Below, in pieces: positions 16,819 through 25,479 of a stretch of 64,000 nt of DNA (the stretch's first letter is position 1; each line of letters begins with the position of its first letter). The notes under the pieces were generated by a model. It saw only the letters and a program-made list of their open reading frames with translations. It had not been told where the DNA came from and did no database searches. The stretch comes from Mycobacterium paraterrae. GTDB lineage: Bacteria > Actinomycetota > Actinomycetes > Mycobacteriales > Mycobacteriaceae. Position numbers and translations under genes: made by a program. Location of the stretch: positions 2,790,001 through 2,854,000 of the forward strand of contig NZ_CP092488.2 in assembly GCF_022430545.2 (NCBI RefSeq), in the 5' to 3' direction.

Positions 16819-17691
16819 TTACTCGGCCGGCTTGACCAGGGTGAACTGGCAGACGTCGGTGGCGCCTTCGCGGAACAGCTCGGCGCAGCCCTCCAGGTAC
16901 TTCATGTACCGCTCGTAGACCTCTTCGGACTGAATCCTGACGGCATCGTCCTTGCGGGCCTTCAGCGCCTCGGCCCAGAGATCGAGGGTTCGCGCGTAGT
17001 GCTCGCGCAGCGGCTGGACGCGGGTCAGCTGGAAGCCGGCCTTGGTGGCGTGGTTTTCGACGATCGCGACCGTCGGCAGCCGGCCGCCCGGGAAGATCTC
17101 CCGCATCATGAACAGGGCGAACCGTGCCCTGGTTATCGTCATCTTGATGCCGCGGTCTGCCAGTTCCTGGTCGCTCGGGACGACGATGGTGTGCAACATC
17201 ATCGTTCCGCCAGCAGGCAGCGCGTCCCACGCCATTTTGAAGAAGTCGTCGTACCGCTCGAAGCCGAAGTGCTCGAAGGCGCCGATCGAGACGATCCGGT
17301 CGACCTTCTCGTGGAACTGCTCCCAGCCGTTCAGCCGGACTTCCCGGGAGCGCTGGGTGTCCAGCTCGTCGAACGACTTCTGGACGTGCTCGGCCTGATT
17401 CTTCGACAGCGTCAAGCCGATGACGTTGACGTCGTACTTCTCGATGGCACGGCGCAGGGTGGCCCCCCAGCCACAGCCGACGTCGAGCAGCGTCATGCCG
17501 GGCTCCAGGCCCAGTTTGCCCAGCGACAGGTCGACCTTTGCCCGCTGAGCTTCCTCGAGCGTCATGTCGTCACGCTCGAAGTAGGCACAGCTGTACGTCT
17601 GAGTGGGATCGAGAAATAGCTGGTAGAACTCGTCAGACAGGTCGTAATGCGACTGAACGTCGTCGAAATGTGGCGTGAGGTCAGTGCTCAT
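16819..17691 (-). CDS. cmaA2: SAM-dependent mycolic acid methyltransferase (cyclopropane synthase family)
   Basis: A 290-residue member of the CmaA/MmaA/PcaA family, which uses S-adenosylmethionine to cyclopropanate or methylate double bonds of meromycolic acids. Family marks include LFLDPTQTYSCAYFERDDMT, the SAM motif LLDVGCGWGATLRRA, GLTLSKNQAEHV, SIGAFEHFGFERYDDFF, EIFPGGRLP and a C-terminal DVCQFTLVK. The location between Rv0502 and Rv0504c is that of cmaA2, and the C terminus agrees. The N-terminal half, however, reads as much like MmaA2, so substrate specificity is uncertain. ATG 17691 (MSTDLTPHF) gives the family N terminus. Confidence 0.8.
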   Translation of the reverse strand: MSTDLTPHFDDVQSHYDLSDEFYQLFLDPTQTYSCAYFERDDMTLEEAQRAKVDLSLGKLGLEPGMTLLDVGCGWGATLRRAIEKYDVNVIGLTLSKNQAEHVQKSFDELDTQRSREVRLNGWEQFHEKVDRIVSIGAFEHFGFERYDDFFKMAWDALPAGGTMMLHTIVVPSDQELADRGIKMTITRARFALFMMREIFPGGRLPTVAIVENHATKAGFQLTRVQPLREHYARTLDLWAEALKARKDDAVRIQSEEVYERYMKYLEGCAELFREGATDVCQFTLVKPAE

Positions 17692-17725
17692 CGGTCGAAA
17701 TCCCCCTACAAGGTTCCGGCTGACC

Positions 17726-18238
17726 CTAAGCGCCAGCGCGGATAGAAGCAATTGCCGCGATCGTCGCCTCGGCGTTGGCGTCGGGATTCGACGACTCGCC
17801 AAGCATGGTGACGATGCTGGTGATGATCGGCTCGCCGTCGGCGTCTGTGACTTCGCTGCGGATCTCCGCGATGACCGTGCCGTGCGACTCGATGACCGAG
17901 TCTAGGTAGGTGTCGAAGTACAGCCGGTCGCCGGCTTTGATCGGCCGGTGGTAAATGAATTTCTGGTCGCGGTGCAGTACCCGGGCCAGATTGATCGGGA
18001 TGTCGAACTTGGTGAAGACATCCAACTGGACGCGTCGTCCTGCGACCGCAAGGAAGGTCAGTGGCGCCACGACGGCGTCGTAGCCGTACTCCGTGGCGGC
18101 TTCTTCCGAGTGGTGAGCAGGGTGGTCGTTGCTGATCGAGTCGGCGAACTCGCGGATCTTTTCGCGTCCGACCTCGAAGTAGTCGGGGTACCGGTAGTGC
18201 GTGCCGATCAGGCCTTCGGTGCCTGCGGGCAATGACAT
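17726..18238 (-). CDS. HadA/HadC-like (3R)-hydroxyacyl-ACP dehydratase subunit (Rv0504c)
   Basis: A 170-residue single hot-dog protein of the family containing HadA and HadC (MaoC-like N-terminal domain). Features are IGTHYRYPDYFEVGREKIREFA near the N terminus, VVAPLTFLAV, and VLHRDQKFIYHRPIKAGDRL. Subunits of this type lack the full catalytic set and pair with a HadB-like partner to dehydrate 3-hydroxyacyl-ACP in FAS-II. No partner gene is seen here. It is upstream of, and codirectional with, the mycolic acid methyltransferase (34 bp gap). Confidence 0.85.
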   Translation of the reverse strand: MSLPAGTEGLIGTHYRYPDYFEVGREKIREFADSISNDHPAHHSEEAATEYGYDAVVAPLTFLAVAGRRVQLDVFTKFDIPINLARVLHRDQKFIYHRPIKAGDRLYFDTYLDSVIESHGTVIAEIRSEVTDADGEPIITSIVTMLGESSNPDANAEATIAAIASIRAGA

Positions 18239-18280
18239 GCGCTGCTCTCCACTCTTACGGGTGTTCAGCGGCGCAGCCTA

Positions 18281-19210
18281 TCAGCGAGATTGCCGCCTAG
18301 ATGCCACCGCAGCCAGTGCGCCGCCCGCCGCGCCCAGTGCCAGAGCCGACGGTACGCCGATGCGGGCCGCCTTGCGGGCGGTCCTGAAATCGCGAATTTC
18401 CCAGCCGCGTTTGCGCGCGTAGTCCCGCAAGGCGGCGTCGGGATTGATCGCTACGGCGGTGCCGACGAGCGACAGCAGCGGCACATCGTTGTAGCTGTCA
18501 GAGTAGGCGGTGCAGCGCCTGAGGTTGAGGCCCTCGCGGATGGCCAACGAGCGCACGGCGTGAGCTTTGCCGGGTCCGTGCAGAATGTCGCCGACCAAAC
18601 GGCCGGTGAAGATCCCGTCGACCGATTCCGCGACAGTGCCCAGCGCCCCGGTCAGTCCGAGGCGGCGGGCAATGGTGATTGCAAGCTCGTAGGGCGTGGC
18701 GGTGACGAGCCAGACCTGCTGGCCGGCGTCGAGGTGCATCTGCGCCAGGGCGCGGGTGCCTTCCCAGATCTTGTCGGCGATGATCTCGTCGTAGACCTCT
18801 TCGCCCAGCTGGGTGAGCTCGGCGGTCGACCGGCCTTCGATGAAAGCCAGTGCTTTGCGACGACCCGCGGCCACGTCGTTGCTGTTTTCTTTGCCGAGGA
18901 CCTGAAACTTGGCCTGCGCGTAGACGAATCCGAGGACGTCGCGATACGTGAAGTACTTGCGGGCGGCCAGCCCGCGGCCGAAGTGGATCAGCGACGAACC
19001 CTGCACCAGCGTGTTGTCGACGTCGAAGAACGCTGCGGCGGTCAGGTCGATCGGCGGCTGCTCGGGCCCTGGCTCCTCGTCGGCTTGGACGCCTTCGAGC
19101 GCCCGCTCAGCGCTGGCGTTGGCGGCCGCCGTCTCGAATTGCTGCTCAGCGGGGTCAGGTTCTGCGTTCGGGCCGGGTTCGACAGTGCCCGGGCCGCCGG
19201 GAGCGGTCAC
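18281..19210 (-). CDS. serB1: HAD-superfamily IB phosphatase (SerB1-type, Rv0505c)
   Basis: A 309-residue protein with the HAD nucleophile motif FFDVDNTLVQGSS at about residues 61-73, followed by WLVTATPYE (motif II Ser/Thr region), GPGKAHAVR (motif III Lys) and AYSDSYNDVPLL (motif IV Asp). This is the HAD-IB pattern shared by phosphoserine phosphatases and the SerB-like proteins. The first ~55 residues are acidic and Pro-rich. A hydrophobic Ala-rich segment ends the protein (VPSALALGAAGGALAAVA). The serB1 name follows synteny; other SerB-family enzymes act on lyso-phospholipids or other monophosphates. Immediately upstream lies the toxin locus, with 68 bp between. Confidence 0.8.
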   Translation of the reverse strand: MTAPGGPGTVEPGPNAEPDPAEQQFETAAANASAERALEGVQADEEPGPEQPPIDLTAAAFFDVDNTLVQGSSLIHFGRGLAARKYFTYRDVLGFVYAQAKFQVLGKENSNDVAAGRRKALAFIEGRSTAELTQLGEEVYDEIIADKIWEGTRALAQMHLDAGQQVWLVTATPYELAITIARRLGLTGALGTVAESVDGIFTGRLVGDILHGPGKAHAVRSLAIREGLNLRRCTAYSDSYNDVPLLSLVGTAVAINPDAALRDYARKRGWEIRDFRTARKAARIGVPSALALGAAGGALAAVASRRQSR

Positions 19211-19278
19211 GGTTTCACATTATCCGTCCCCGCGGCGTTGGGTCAGGTTGGTCGACACGTCTGGCAGACGGGTTGCGC

Positions 19279-19542
19279 TCACACTGGAGTGCCTCGGTTG
19301 CTGCCGGGTTTCTGCAAAAGCAACTCGTCCCGCTCGTGGCGACGGCACGCCTCGACAAACTGAATCGCCGCGGTTCGGTCGCTAGAGAACTCTTCGAACT
19401 GAGCGGGCGTGAGTTCGTAATATTCTTCGTAATCCACAACGCCGTTGCTGACGGGAATCGATACGTAGTTGCGGCCCGACGTGGATTCGACACCCAACGA
19501 ATACCGGTCTTCCCGCGAGAAATAGGTGTCCTCGAACTTCAT
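19279..19542 (-). CDS. Putative immunity protein for the CpnT-like toxin
   Basis: An 87-residue acidic protein without signal peptide or membrane segment. It begins MKFEDTYFSREDRYSLG and ends with RHERDELLLQKPGSNRGTPV; SIPVSNGVVDYEEYYEL lies in the middle. Its ATG overlaps the stop of the toxin gene (ATGA at 19542-19539), so it is translationally coupled and made together with the toxin. This is exactly the position of ift, the TNT immunity gene, behind cpnT in M. tuberculosis, but the protein is about half that size and does not look like IFT. I recall similar small proteins behind other polymorphic toxins, but this is memory only. Immunity function is inferred from position. Confidence 0.6.
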   Translation of the reverse strand: MKFEDTYFSREDRYSLGVESTSGRNYVSIPVSNGVVDYEEYYELTPAQFEEFSSDRTAAIQFVEACRRHERDELLLQKPGSNRGTPV

Positions 19543-21719
19543 GAGAGATCCTCGTATTCGTAGATGACGGTGACACTGTAGCCGGGCTCCGGGACCCTTC
19601 CACCGTCGATAACGGCCTCGGACGCGCCGTCGGGCAACTTGCCGCCGGGAATCCACTGATCATTGGCGCCAGCCTCATTGCCAGATGGCACGCGTAGGTC
19701 GTAGTCATCCGGATGACCGATATCAATTCGGACAATCTTGGTCGAGTCGAGAAAGCCGTCGACTAGACCAAGGGCCTTCTCCATAGCGCGGGGGTCACCG
19801 CGCGTCGCTTCAATCAGCGCGTCAGCTTCGCTCCTCGGCATGACGAACGATGTCCCGTCTCGCTGCGCGATGCCGTACTTATCGAGGTTGCTCTCCGGCA
19901 TGAATCGAGTTACGCCGTCGTGGAATTGGTCCAGATGCTGCTGGATGTACTCGGGGGATAGATATTCACTTGGGTCGGGACGGCTGCCCTTCGGCATCGC
20001 GAGAATCTCGTCGCGTTTCGCGTCCGTCAAGCCATGCACTGCCGCGTCGTCTCCGCCGGCCGGAGGGTGTGCACTGCTCTGAGCTGGCGGGTGAGCCGTA
20101 TGAGGACCGACGGCTCCGGGTGGCGCGCTCGCCGGCGACGTGGGCACGGGCGGAACGGCGGCGTGTGACGGCGATGGTGGGACCGACTCGCCCGCTGACT
20201 TCGGCTCTACGCCCGCCGGCGGCTTCTGAGTAACGGGGCTTTTCGGCTCGGTGACCCCGTAGGGCGGCAGCGGACCCTTGGTAGTGGGAGCGGGAATCGG
20301 TTGAGCCGCTTTAGGTGCCTCAGTTCGCGGCTGGTCATTACGAGGCGGTGGGTTGTCGTGAGGGGCGGGGTTCGGCAAGCGTCCCGGTGTGGGTATATGA
20401 AGCCCTCTCGGCGCTTCTGCGGCATCCTCCGCGACGCGGCCGAGTCTGGACAATTTCGACAAGGCGCCGCCGGGCAGCGCTACCGTTGCCACGTCGAATA
20501 GCGTCTCGCCCGCTGCCGTAAACGGGTCCGTGCCCCAGTCGTCCCAGTGGACAATGCCTTTGCCGAGCTCTTTCCACGACTCTTCGGCTTTCTGCTCGCC
20601 GTCAGCGCCGGTGAGCGCCTCCAGCTTCTCGACCGCACCAGACACGGAGTGCCAGAAACCTTTTGGATCCACGACAGCACGGAGCGGATTGAAATTCCAC
20701 AGACCTTTGACGGTGCTTTCCGCTTCTCGTAGAAAGCCGCCGCACGCCCGCCCGAAGTTGTCGAGCGCCCGGCCGATGTCGGTGGCATGCAGGAAGTGGT
20801 CCCACTCCTTCTCGGCATACTGTGCCATGGTGGAGAGAATCGCTTCCGCCTCGTGGAGCGCAGAGGCGATTTGTTGCCCCAGGGCATGCACTTCGGCGGT
20901 GAACTGTTTTACGACGACACGAATGTCGTTGGCTATCTTCTTGATTTCGTCTTCGTCCTCGTCAGTGAGGAACTCCCACACTTCTTTGATCCCGGTCAGC
21001 GGATTGCAGATGCGGGACAGCAAATCGATGATTGCGGCATGGACTGTGTCGATCTTGGCTGCGTAGGTCGTTAAGTGGGTGGCGACCGTCGCACACTGTT
21101 GCAAGATTCCGGCTGCGCAACGATGGGTTTCGGCAAAGGCGGCGGCGATCGCCGGGCCTTCGGGAATCTCTTGCGCGCCAATGACGCTCATTGGCCCGAC
21201 CGTGCCGAGTATCTCGCTGACCTCAAACTGGGTCCCAGCGGTCGTCCACGCCGCCGCCGCACCGCGCAGCTTGGCCGAATTCCCCGTCGGCCAGATCATC
21301 CCGATGTAGTTGGCCACCCAGCCCCAACCCGCCGGGACTCCGACGCCGTGGCCGACCGACGACGGCGCCGATCCCGACGCGATGGCACCGGTTCGATGAG
21401 GCCCCGGCAGCGGTTGACCGTGGCCTGAGATATCTGAATTCGCTTCTGCGACAGAGTAGTTGTGTGCCGATACTCTGATGCCATCACCCAAACGGCACAA
21501 TCCGTTTCGGGTAGTCGCCATGGCATCGAGCAACTTGGACGCCGAACTGTCATAGGCGTGGCCGAAGGACGCACCCGCCGGGTCGTCGCCGGACATGCCG
21601 TGGCACCCAGCGAGCGCCGTGGTCAACGCCGAAACGGCGGAGTCGAGGCCTTGGCCGACCGAAATGACCTTGGCACCAGCACTATCCAGCGCCCTCGGAT
21701 CGACCGCAAGCGGTGCCAT
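19539..21719 (-). CDS. CpnT-like secreted outer-membrane channel/toxin fusion with a non-TNT C-terminal domain
   Basis: Residues 1-~440 of this 726-residue protein strongly resemble the channel part of M. tuberculosis CpnT: MAPLAVDP at the start, LAGCHGMSGDDPAGASFG, GLCRLGDGIRVSAHNYS, GWGWVANYIGMIWP, and ICNPLTGIKEVWEFLTDEDE. A Pro/Ala-rich linker follows (about 445-560). The last ~165 residues (about 562-726) replace the TNT NAD glycohydrolase; they contain FMPES, GTSFVMPRSEADALI, YDLRVPSGNEAGANDQWIPG and SEAVIDG. I cannot name this domain. The gene follows esxE by 3 bp and overlaps the presumed immunity gene, as in esxF-esxE-cpnT-ift. By analogy, the EsxEF pair and an ESX system export the protein and the C-terminal part is released into the target cell. 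Confidence 0.85.
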   Translation of the reverse strand: MAPLAVDPRALDSAGAKVISVGQGLDSAVSALTTALAGCHGMSGDDPAGASFGHAYDSSASKLLDAMATTRNGLCRLGDGIRVSAHNYSVAEANSDISGHGQPLPGPHRTGAIASGSAPSSVGHGVGVPAGWGWVANYIGMIWPTGNSAKLRGAAAAWTTAGTQFEVSEILGTVGPMSVIGAQEIPEGPAIAAAFAETHRCAAGILQQCATVATHLTTYAAKIDTVHAAIIDLLSRICNPLTGIKEVWEFLTDEDEDEIKKIANDIRVVVKQFTAEVHALGQQIASALHEAEAILSTMAQYAEKEWDHFLHATDIGRALDNFGRACGGFLREAESTVKGLWNFNPLRAVVDPKGFWHSVSGAVEKLEALTGADGEQKAEESWKELGKGIVHWDDWGTDPFTAAGETLFDVATVALPGGALSKLSRLGRVAEDAAEAPRGLHIPTPGRLPNPAPHDNPPPRNDQPRTEAPKAAQPIPAPTTKGPLPPYGVTEPKSPVTQKPPAGVEPKSAGESVPPSPSHAAVPPVPTSPASAPPGAVGPHTAHPPAQSSAHPPAGGDDAAVHGLTDAKRDEILAMPKGSRPDPSEYLSPEYIQQHLDQFHDGVTRFMPESNLDKYGIAQRDGTSFVMPRSEADALIEATRGDPRAMEKALGLVDGFLDSTKIVRIDIGHPDDYDLRVPSGNEAGANDQWIPGGKLPDGASEAVIDGGRVPEPGYSVTVIYEYEDLS

Positions 21720-21722
21720 GGC

Positions 21723-22013
21723 TCAGGACCACATGGCAGAATTCGTCGCCATGGCTTGGGTGTAGTTGTGGTGTGCGGTGGCGCCGGCAGCCTTTAGTTG
21801 GCTCAGTGCTTGCCGCATCGTCGATTCGCCCGCTGACCAGTGTTTGTGTGCCTCTGCGTGTGCTGCCGCCGCTTGGCCCGACCAGCTCTGGTGCAAATGA
21901 GCTACCAACGAGTCGATTTCAGCAGTGATGCTTTCGGTATGCGTGAGGTAATCGCCCATGCGCTCTATCGCGTCGGCGAGCGCATTGGGATTTACGCTGA
22001 AGGCGTCAGTCAC
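21723..22013 (-). CDS. esxE: EsxE-like WXG100 protein
   Basis: A 96-residue helical-hairpin protein with the WXG-type turn SWSG near residue 44 and no signal peptide. It reads like EsxE (Rv3904c): the pattern AHAEAHKHWSAGESTMRQAL and the C-terminal AMATNSAMWS are family marks. In M. tuberculosis EsxE pairs with EsxF and is needed for CpnT export and pore formation. GTG 22013 overlaps the stop of the esxF-like gene by 8 bp, and its stop is 3 bp before the toxin ATG, so all three are translated as a unit. Confidence 0.85.
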   Translation of the reverse strand: MTDAFSVNPNALADAIERMGDYLTHTESITAEIDSLVAHLHQSWSGQAAAAHAEAHKHWSAGESTMRQALSQLKAAGATAHHNYTQAMATNSAMWS

Positions 22014-22317
22014 GGTAAAGTCCGTTCAATTCCTGCGCCGACGCCTCCTCGTTAGTCTGAAATTCAGCGCCCGTCGAGCCCACGGCGTTGGCCATAATCG
22101 ACAATCCCTTTTGCACTTCGCGGGCGCCCTGATGCCACGAATCCCATACTGCGGCGTAGGCACCGCCCGAGCTGCCCTGCCAGCCGCCTAGGAGATCGCG
22201 AACCTGATTGTCCAGCTCGACCAGTCGGATTTGCAGGTCTTTCGCTGCGCTTGACAAGGCTTGTGAGACAACGTGCATCGCCTCAGGTTGAGCCCGAAGG
22301 ACGGAACGCTCGGCCAT
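22006..22317 (-). CDS. esxF: EsxF-like WXG100 protein
   Basis: A 103-residue WXG100 protein. The turn is GGWQGSSGGAY near residue 45, then a second helix containing VWDSWHQGAREVQKGLSIM. This agrees with EsxF (Rv3905c), and with the shared C-terminal part NEEASAQ. It should form an antiparallel dimer with the EsxE-like partner encoded directly downstream and pass through a type VII system. ATG 22317 is used; the ORF extends to 22353 but the additional residues are not conserved. Confidence 0.85.
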   Translation of the reverse strand: MAERSVLRAQPEAMHVVSQALSSAAKDLQIRLVELDNQVRDLLGGWQGSSGGAYAAVWDSWHQGAREVQKGLSIMANAVGSTGAEFQTNEEASAQELNGLYRD

Positions 22318-22374
22318 AGCCGTAAAGCTAGAGGTCTCGCGCGAACAGCACAATTCACCCCTGGCCGCAGGGTG

Positions 22375-23292
22375 CTAGGCCTGTTTGCGGCTGTTGTCCT
22401 CTTCGTCGTCGTCGCGCTTGTCTTCGGGGACAAGGAGGCGACGGCTGGCTACCGGCTTGCCCGCCACTCGTTTGACGACCTCGGGTGCTGCTTGTGGGGT
22501 GGCGATCCGACCCTGAACGGGTGCGCCGTTCTTCACGGTCGGGGGAACGATGCGCTTCGTGTCGGCCTTGCTGTCGCTGCCACCCGCGGCGCCATGCGCT
22601 GCGCCCGGCGGCATCATCGGCATGCCACCACCCATCGTTCCGCGTGCCCCGGCGGCGGAGTCCGGCGCGCTCGGCGGTACGACAGGCGTCTGGGACGAGG
22701 CTGGAACAGTCCCGGCCGACGGAGTTGGCGGTGGCCCAAGGGTTCCCGCCGGGGTGGTGCCGCCCGCGAGAGCTGCCCCTGCCCCGGCTCCTCCTGCCCC
22801 CAGCCCGGCGCTCCCGGCGCCGAGAGCATCACCAAGTGCGTCGGCGGGCACCGATGCACCGATCCCCGCGCCCTGACCGGCCTTGCCGAGAGTGCTTGTC
22901 AGCTGCGAACTGATCTGCGACACCTGTTGCATGGCTTGGTTCAGTGGTTGAGTCAGGCCTTGGAGAAGTCCGCTGAAGGTTTGCATCACCTGTTGAGGCA
23001 ACTGCTGGACGGTGCCCATCAGCTGCTCTAGCTCTTTGCTCGAATTCTCCTCATTGGCAGGAAATTTCGTCATGGCATCGCCAGTTTGCTGGCCGCGCTG
23101 AGCATGCTGAGCTTGGGCGGCGGCCAGATCGGCCGGGTCGCCGACGTTGCCCGCGAGGCCCAACGTCGCAAGCAGCTGACTCATCAGGGAGCTTCCCGAG
23201 GCGATCTGGTCGGGTGTCAGTGGCGGCGGCGGTGGCATGCCGTAGGCGTGCGCGAGTTGACTCAAGACGATTTGCAACTGCTGCGGGTCCAT
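22375..23292 (-). CDS. Ala/Gly/Pro-rich ESX-associated protein (Rv3900c-like)
   Basis: A 305-residue soluble protein. Residues 1-~145 are helical and Gln-rich (QQLPQQVMQTFSGLLQGL and QAMQQVSQISSQL); after this comes a low-complexity Ala/Gly/Pro/Met region, and then a basic-acidic tail with RIVPPTVKNGAPVQGRIATP and RRLLVPEDKRDDDEEDN. It resembles, from memory, the Ala-rich protein Rv3900c of the esx-2/cpnT region in size and position class. The layout is also like EspB/EspI substrates and chaperone-like ESX accessory proteins. The role in toxin delivery is inferred from context. It lies 58 bp upstream of the esxF-like gene. Confidence 0.6.
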   Translation of the reverse strand: MDPQQLQIVLSQLAHAYGMPPPPPLTPDQIASGSSLMSQLLATLGLAGNVGDPADLAAAQAQHAQRGQQTGDAMTKFPANEENSSKELEQLMGTVQQLPQQVMQTFSGLLQGLTQPLNQAMQQVSQISSQLTSTLGKAGQGAGIGASVPADALGDALGAGSAGLGAGGAGAGAALAGGTTPAGTLGPPPTPSAGTVPASSQTPVVPPSAPDSAAGARGTMGGGMPMMPPGAAHGAAGGSDSKADTKRIVPPTVKNGAPVQGRIATPQAAPEVVKRVAGKPVASRRLLVPEDKRDDDEEDNSRKQA

Positions 23293-23304
23293 CGAATTCT
23301 ACTC

Positions 23305-25479
23305 CTAGGGCACGCGATTGAGTGCCTGAAACCAGGCGAAGTGGTAGTTGGCACCGATCGCGTCCTTCGCGACAAGTGCGTCGATCGCCGCCAATAGCTG
23401 CCAGTTGGCGACCGCCGCGCTATCGATGTCGTCTGGGTACGAGCTGATCACGCCTTCGCGAAGTTTTGTGAGATGTTCGTCGAGCAGCTGGATTTCGATA
23501 TCTAATACACCGGTGTCGGCCAATGCGGCTCTGGCGATCGTATGTGCCATTCGCGGCAGTCCGTCGCGGTAGTTGGTTGCCTGTCCCAACTCCCAGCCCA
23601 AGTCATCGACGGCACGAACTCGCCTAGGCCGCAACGATGTTGGCGTGGGTTCGATTTCCTCATCGGGCTCGGGGAGGTAGTGCAGCGGGGTGTAGCTAGC
23701 CGAGGTCTCGACCTGGCCGAGCAACGCCTCGAGGTCACCTCGACGGTCGGCGGGCTCGAGCAGGGTCACCACCGACGGGATTAGGATGCCTGGTGGAACC
23801 CATCCGCTCGCGAGATCGGTTATGAGCACAGTCGTTCCGTCTGCGCGGTCCCCGGCTACCCAGCGGAGTCGCGGTTCTTGGCGAGCGACGAAGTCGACGA
23901 TGCGTTGAAGTCGGGCATTTGCGGTCGCTTGCGCAGATGTGGCGCCGGCAGCGGCACCGCCAGCCGTTGCCACGACGGCTTGCTCGCCGATGCTGGCCGG
24001 TGCGGGGGGCGCGGTCGGCGCGCTTGCGGGCTGACGAATCACCGCGGGTTGCGAGAGAGCGCTCGATCCGGCCGAAGGGCTTACCGGCGCTGACGTCGGG
24101 GAGTAACTCGACGGGCTCGACGTCGCCGCGACGGGACTGGACGGGACGGTGGGTGTCGACGCTATTGGCGTGGGCGGCCTGATGTCTGATCCGTAGCTCG
24201 GCAGGGGACCGACAGGTGGCGCCGCGGCCGAAGCGGCAGCGGCGGGCGAGGCCAAATACGGCGTATTCGACTCGATCACCGGGCTCGGGGTGCTGCTGAC
24301 AGGTGGCGCTGCGGGCGGGGTCGGCGCATCGAACGCGGGGGCGTGCGCCGCCGACGGCATCGTCGAGGCCGGCAGATCCGAGATCGCCTGAGTAGGCAGT
24401 TGAGGCTGAACCGGGCTTGTCACCGGCGGCATATTGTTCAGCGCGGCCGGCATCGGTGCGCCCTGGCCCAGGCCTGGGTTCATCCCTTGCATCAACCCGC
24501 CGGTCTGGGGAACGGATCCCAGTGTCGGCGGGCCAAAAGCGTTGGTGGGCGTGCTATTTGCCAGGCCGGTCATGGGAAGGGATGAACTCGTGGAGGGTAG
24601 GGCGGGTGATACAGGGGCTCGCAAATTAGGAGTGCCCATACCGGACGGAAGCGCTTGCGGCTCAGGGCCACCAAGATGGGTGGGTTGCAGGGGTTGAGAA
24701 GTACCTAGGGCAGCCGGAGGGGACTGCGGAGCACTCTCTCCGAGGTGCGTACTCTGCTCTGTTGGCGGAACGTTCGAGGGTAAAGGACCTTGTGGAGCGT
24801 CCTCTCCAAGATGTGTCTTTTCTGCCGGTGGCGGCGGGGCCTGAGGTGGCCCGCCTTGACCGAGTATGTTCTTAACTTGCTCTGTAACTTTTTGTTGGTT
24901 CGGGGATCCCAACATGCGTGTGGTATCGATCCCCTGCTGTTGGGCAAATTGTCGGGCACTCAGAGGGATTCCCCGCTGGTCTAGAACTTTCTGGATCGCT
25001 TCGAAGACGGTTTGAGTGCTAGGTGCAGCAGCGCTGTTTGCCTCTTGCTGACGCTGCATCACCACCTCCACAATCTTGCCCAGCTTGATAGGAGGCAGAT
25101 CCTTCGATTGCTGGATCTGGTTGATCTCCGCCTTGCCCTCGGAAGCGATCGTTTTGAGCCGGGAATTCAAGTCGCTCGCGCAGTGGAAGCCTGATGCGTG
25201 CGAATTGCTTATCACGCCGTTCGTGTCGGCGACATTTTCCGCTTGATCTGCGCCCCACTTGAACGTCTCGCGGAGGCCGTCGGCAGTGATGCCCTTTTGC
25301 ACGTCGGGACTCAATGACGACGTTAGTTGCTGGCGCAATTGCTCTGAGAAATTTCGCCAGACGGCAGAGGTCATCTGACGCTTAGTCGATGAGGCATGGA
25401 CTAATCCCAGGTCAGTTTCTGGGGTGTACCAGTGACCCACCATGAGGTTGAACCACGGATCGACGTTGCTTGACGCCAT
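23305..25479 (-). CDS. Large Pro-rich ESX-associated protein (Rv3899c-like C-terminal domain)
   Basis: A 724-residue protein in three parts. Residues 1-~210 are a helical domain (WFNLMVGHWYTPETD, LRETFKWGADQAENVADTNG). Residues ~210-505 are a Pro/Ser/Thr-rich low-complexity region with PTHLGG-like and AEKTHLGEDAPQGPLPS/TEQSTHLGESAPQSPP-like near-repeats. Residues ~525-724 are a compact domain (RIVDFVARQEPRLRWVAGDR, LVPSVVTLLEP-like, AIDALVAKDAIGANYHFAWFQ) resembling the DUF5632/DUF5631 region of Rv3899c, which sits near cpnT in M. tuberculosis. The ATG at 25479 overlaps the upstream gene's TAA (TAATG); a GTG at 25488 is an alternative. It is nearly twice the length of Rv3899c. Confidence 0.65.
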   Translation of the reverse strand: MASSNVDPWFNLMVGHWYTPETDLGLVHASSTKRQMTSAVWRNFSEQLRQQLTSSLSPDVQKGITADGLRETFKWGADQAENVADTNGVISNSHASGFHCASDLNSRLKTIASEGKAEINQIQQSKDLPPIKLGKIVEVVMQRQQEANSAAAPSTQTVFEAIQKVLDQRGIPLSARQFAQQQGIDTTRMLGSPNQQKVTEQVKNILGQGGPPQAPPPPAEKTHLGEDAPQGPLPSNVPPTEQSTHLGESAPQSPPAALGTSQPLQPTHLGGPEPQALPSGMGTPNLRAPVSPALPSTSSSLPMTGLANSTPTNAFGPPTLGSVPQTGGLMQGMNPGLGQGAPMPAALNNMPPVTSPVQPQLPTQAISDLPASTMPSAAHAPAFDAPTPPAAPPVSSTPSPVIESNTPYLASPAAAASAAAPPVGPLPSYGSDIRPPTPIASTPTVPSSPVAATSSPSSYSPTSAPVSPSAGSSALSQPAVIRQPASAPTAPPAPASIGEQAVVATAGGAAAGATSAQATANARLQRIVDFVARQEPRLRWVAGDRADGTTVLITDLASGWVPPGILIPSVVTLLEPADRRGDLEALLGQVETSASYTPLHYLPEPDEEIEPTPTSLRPRRVRAVDDLGWELGQATNYRDGLPRMAHTIARAALADTGVLDIEIQLLDEHLTKLREGVISSYPDDIDSAAVANWQLLAAIDALVAKDAIGANYHFAWFQALNRVP

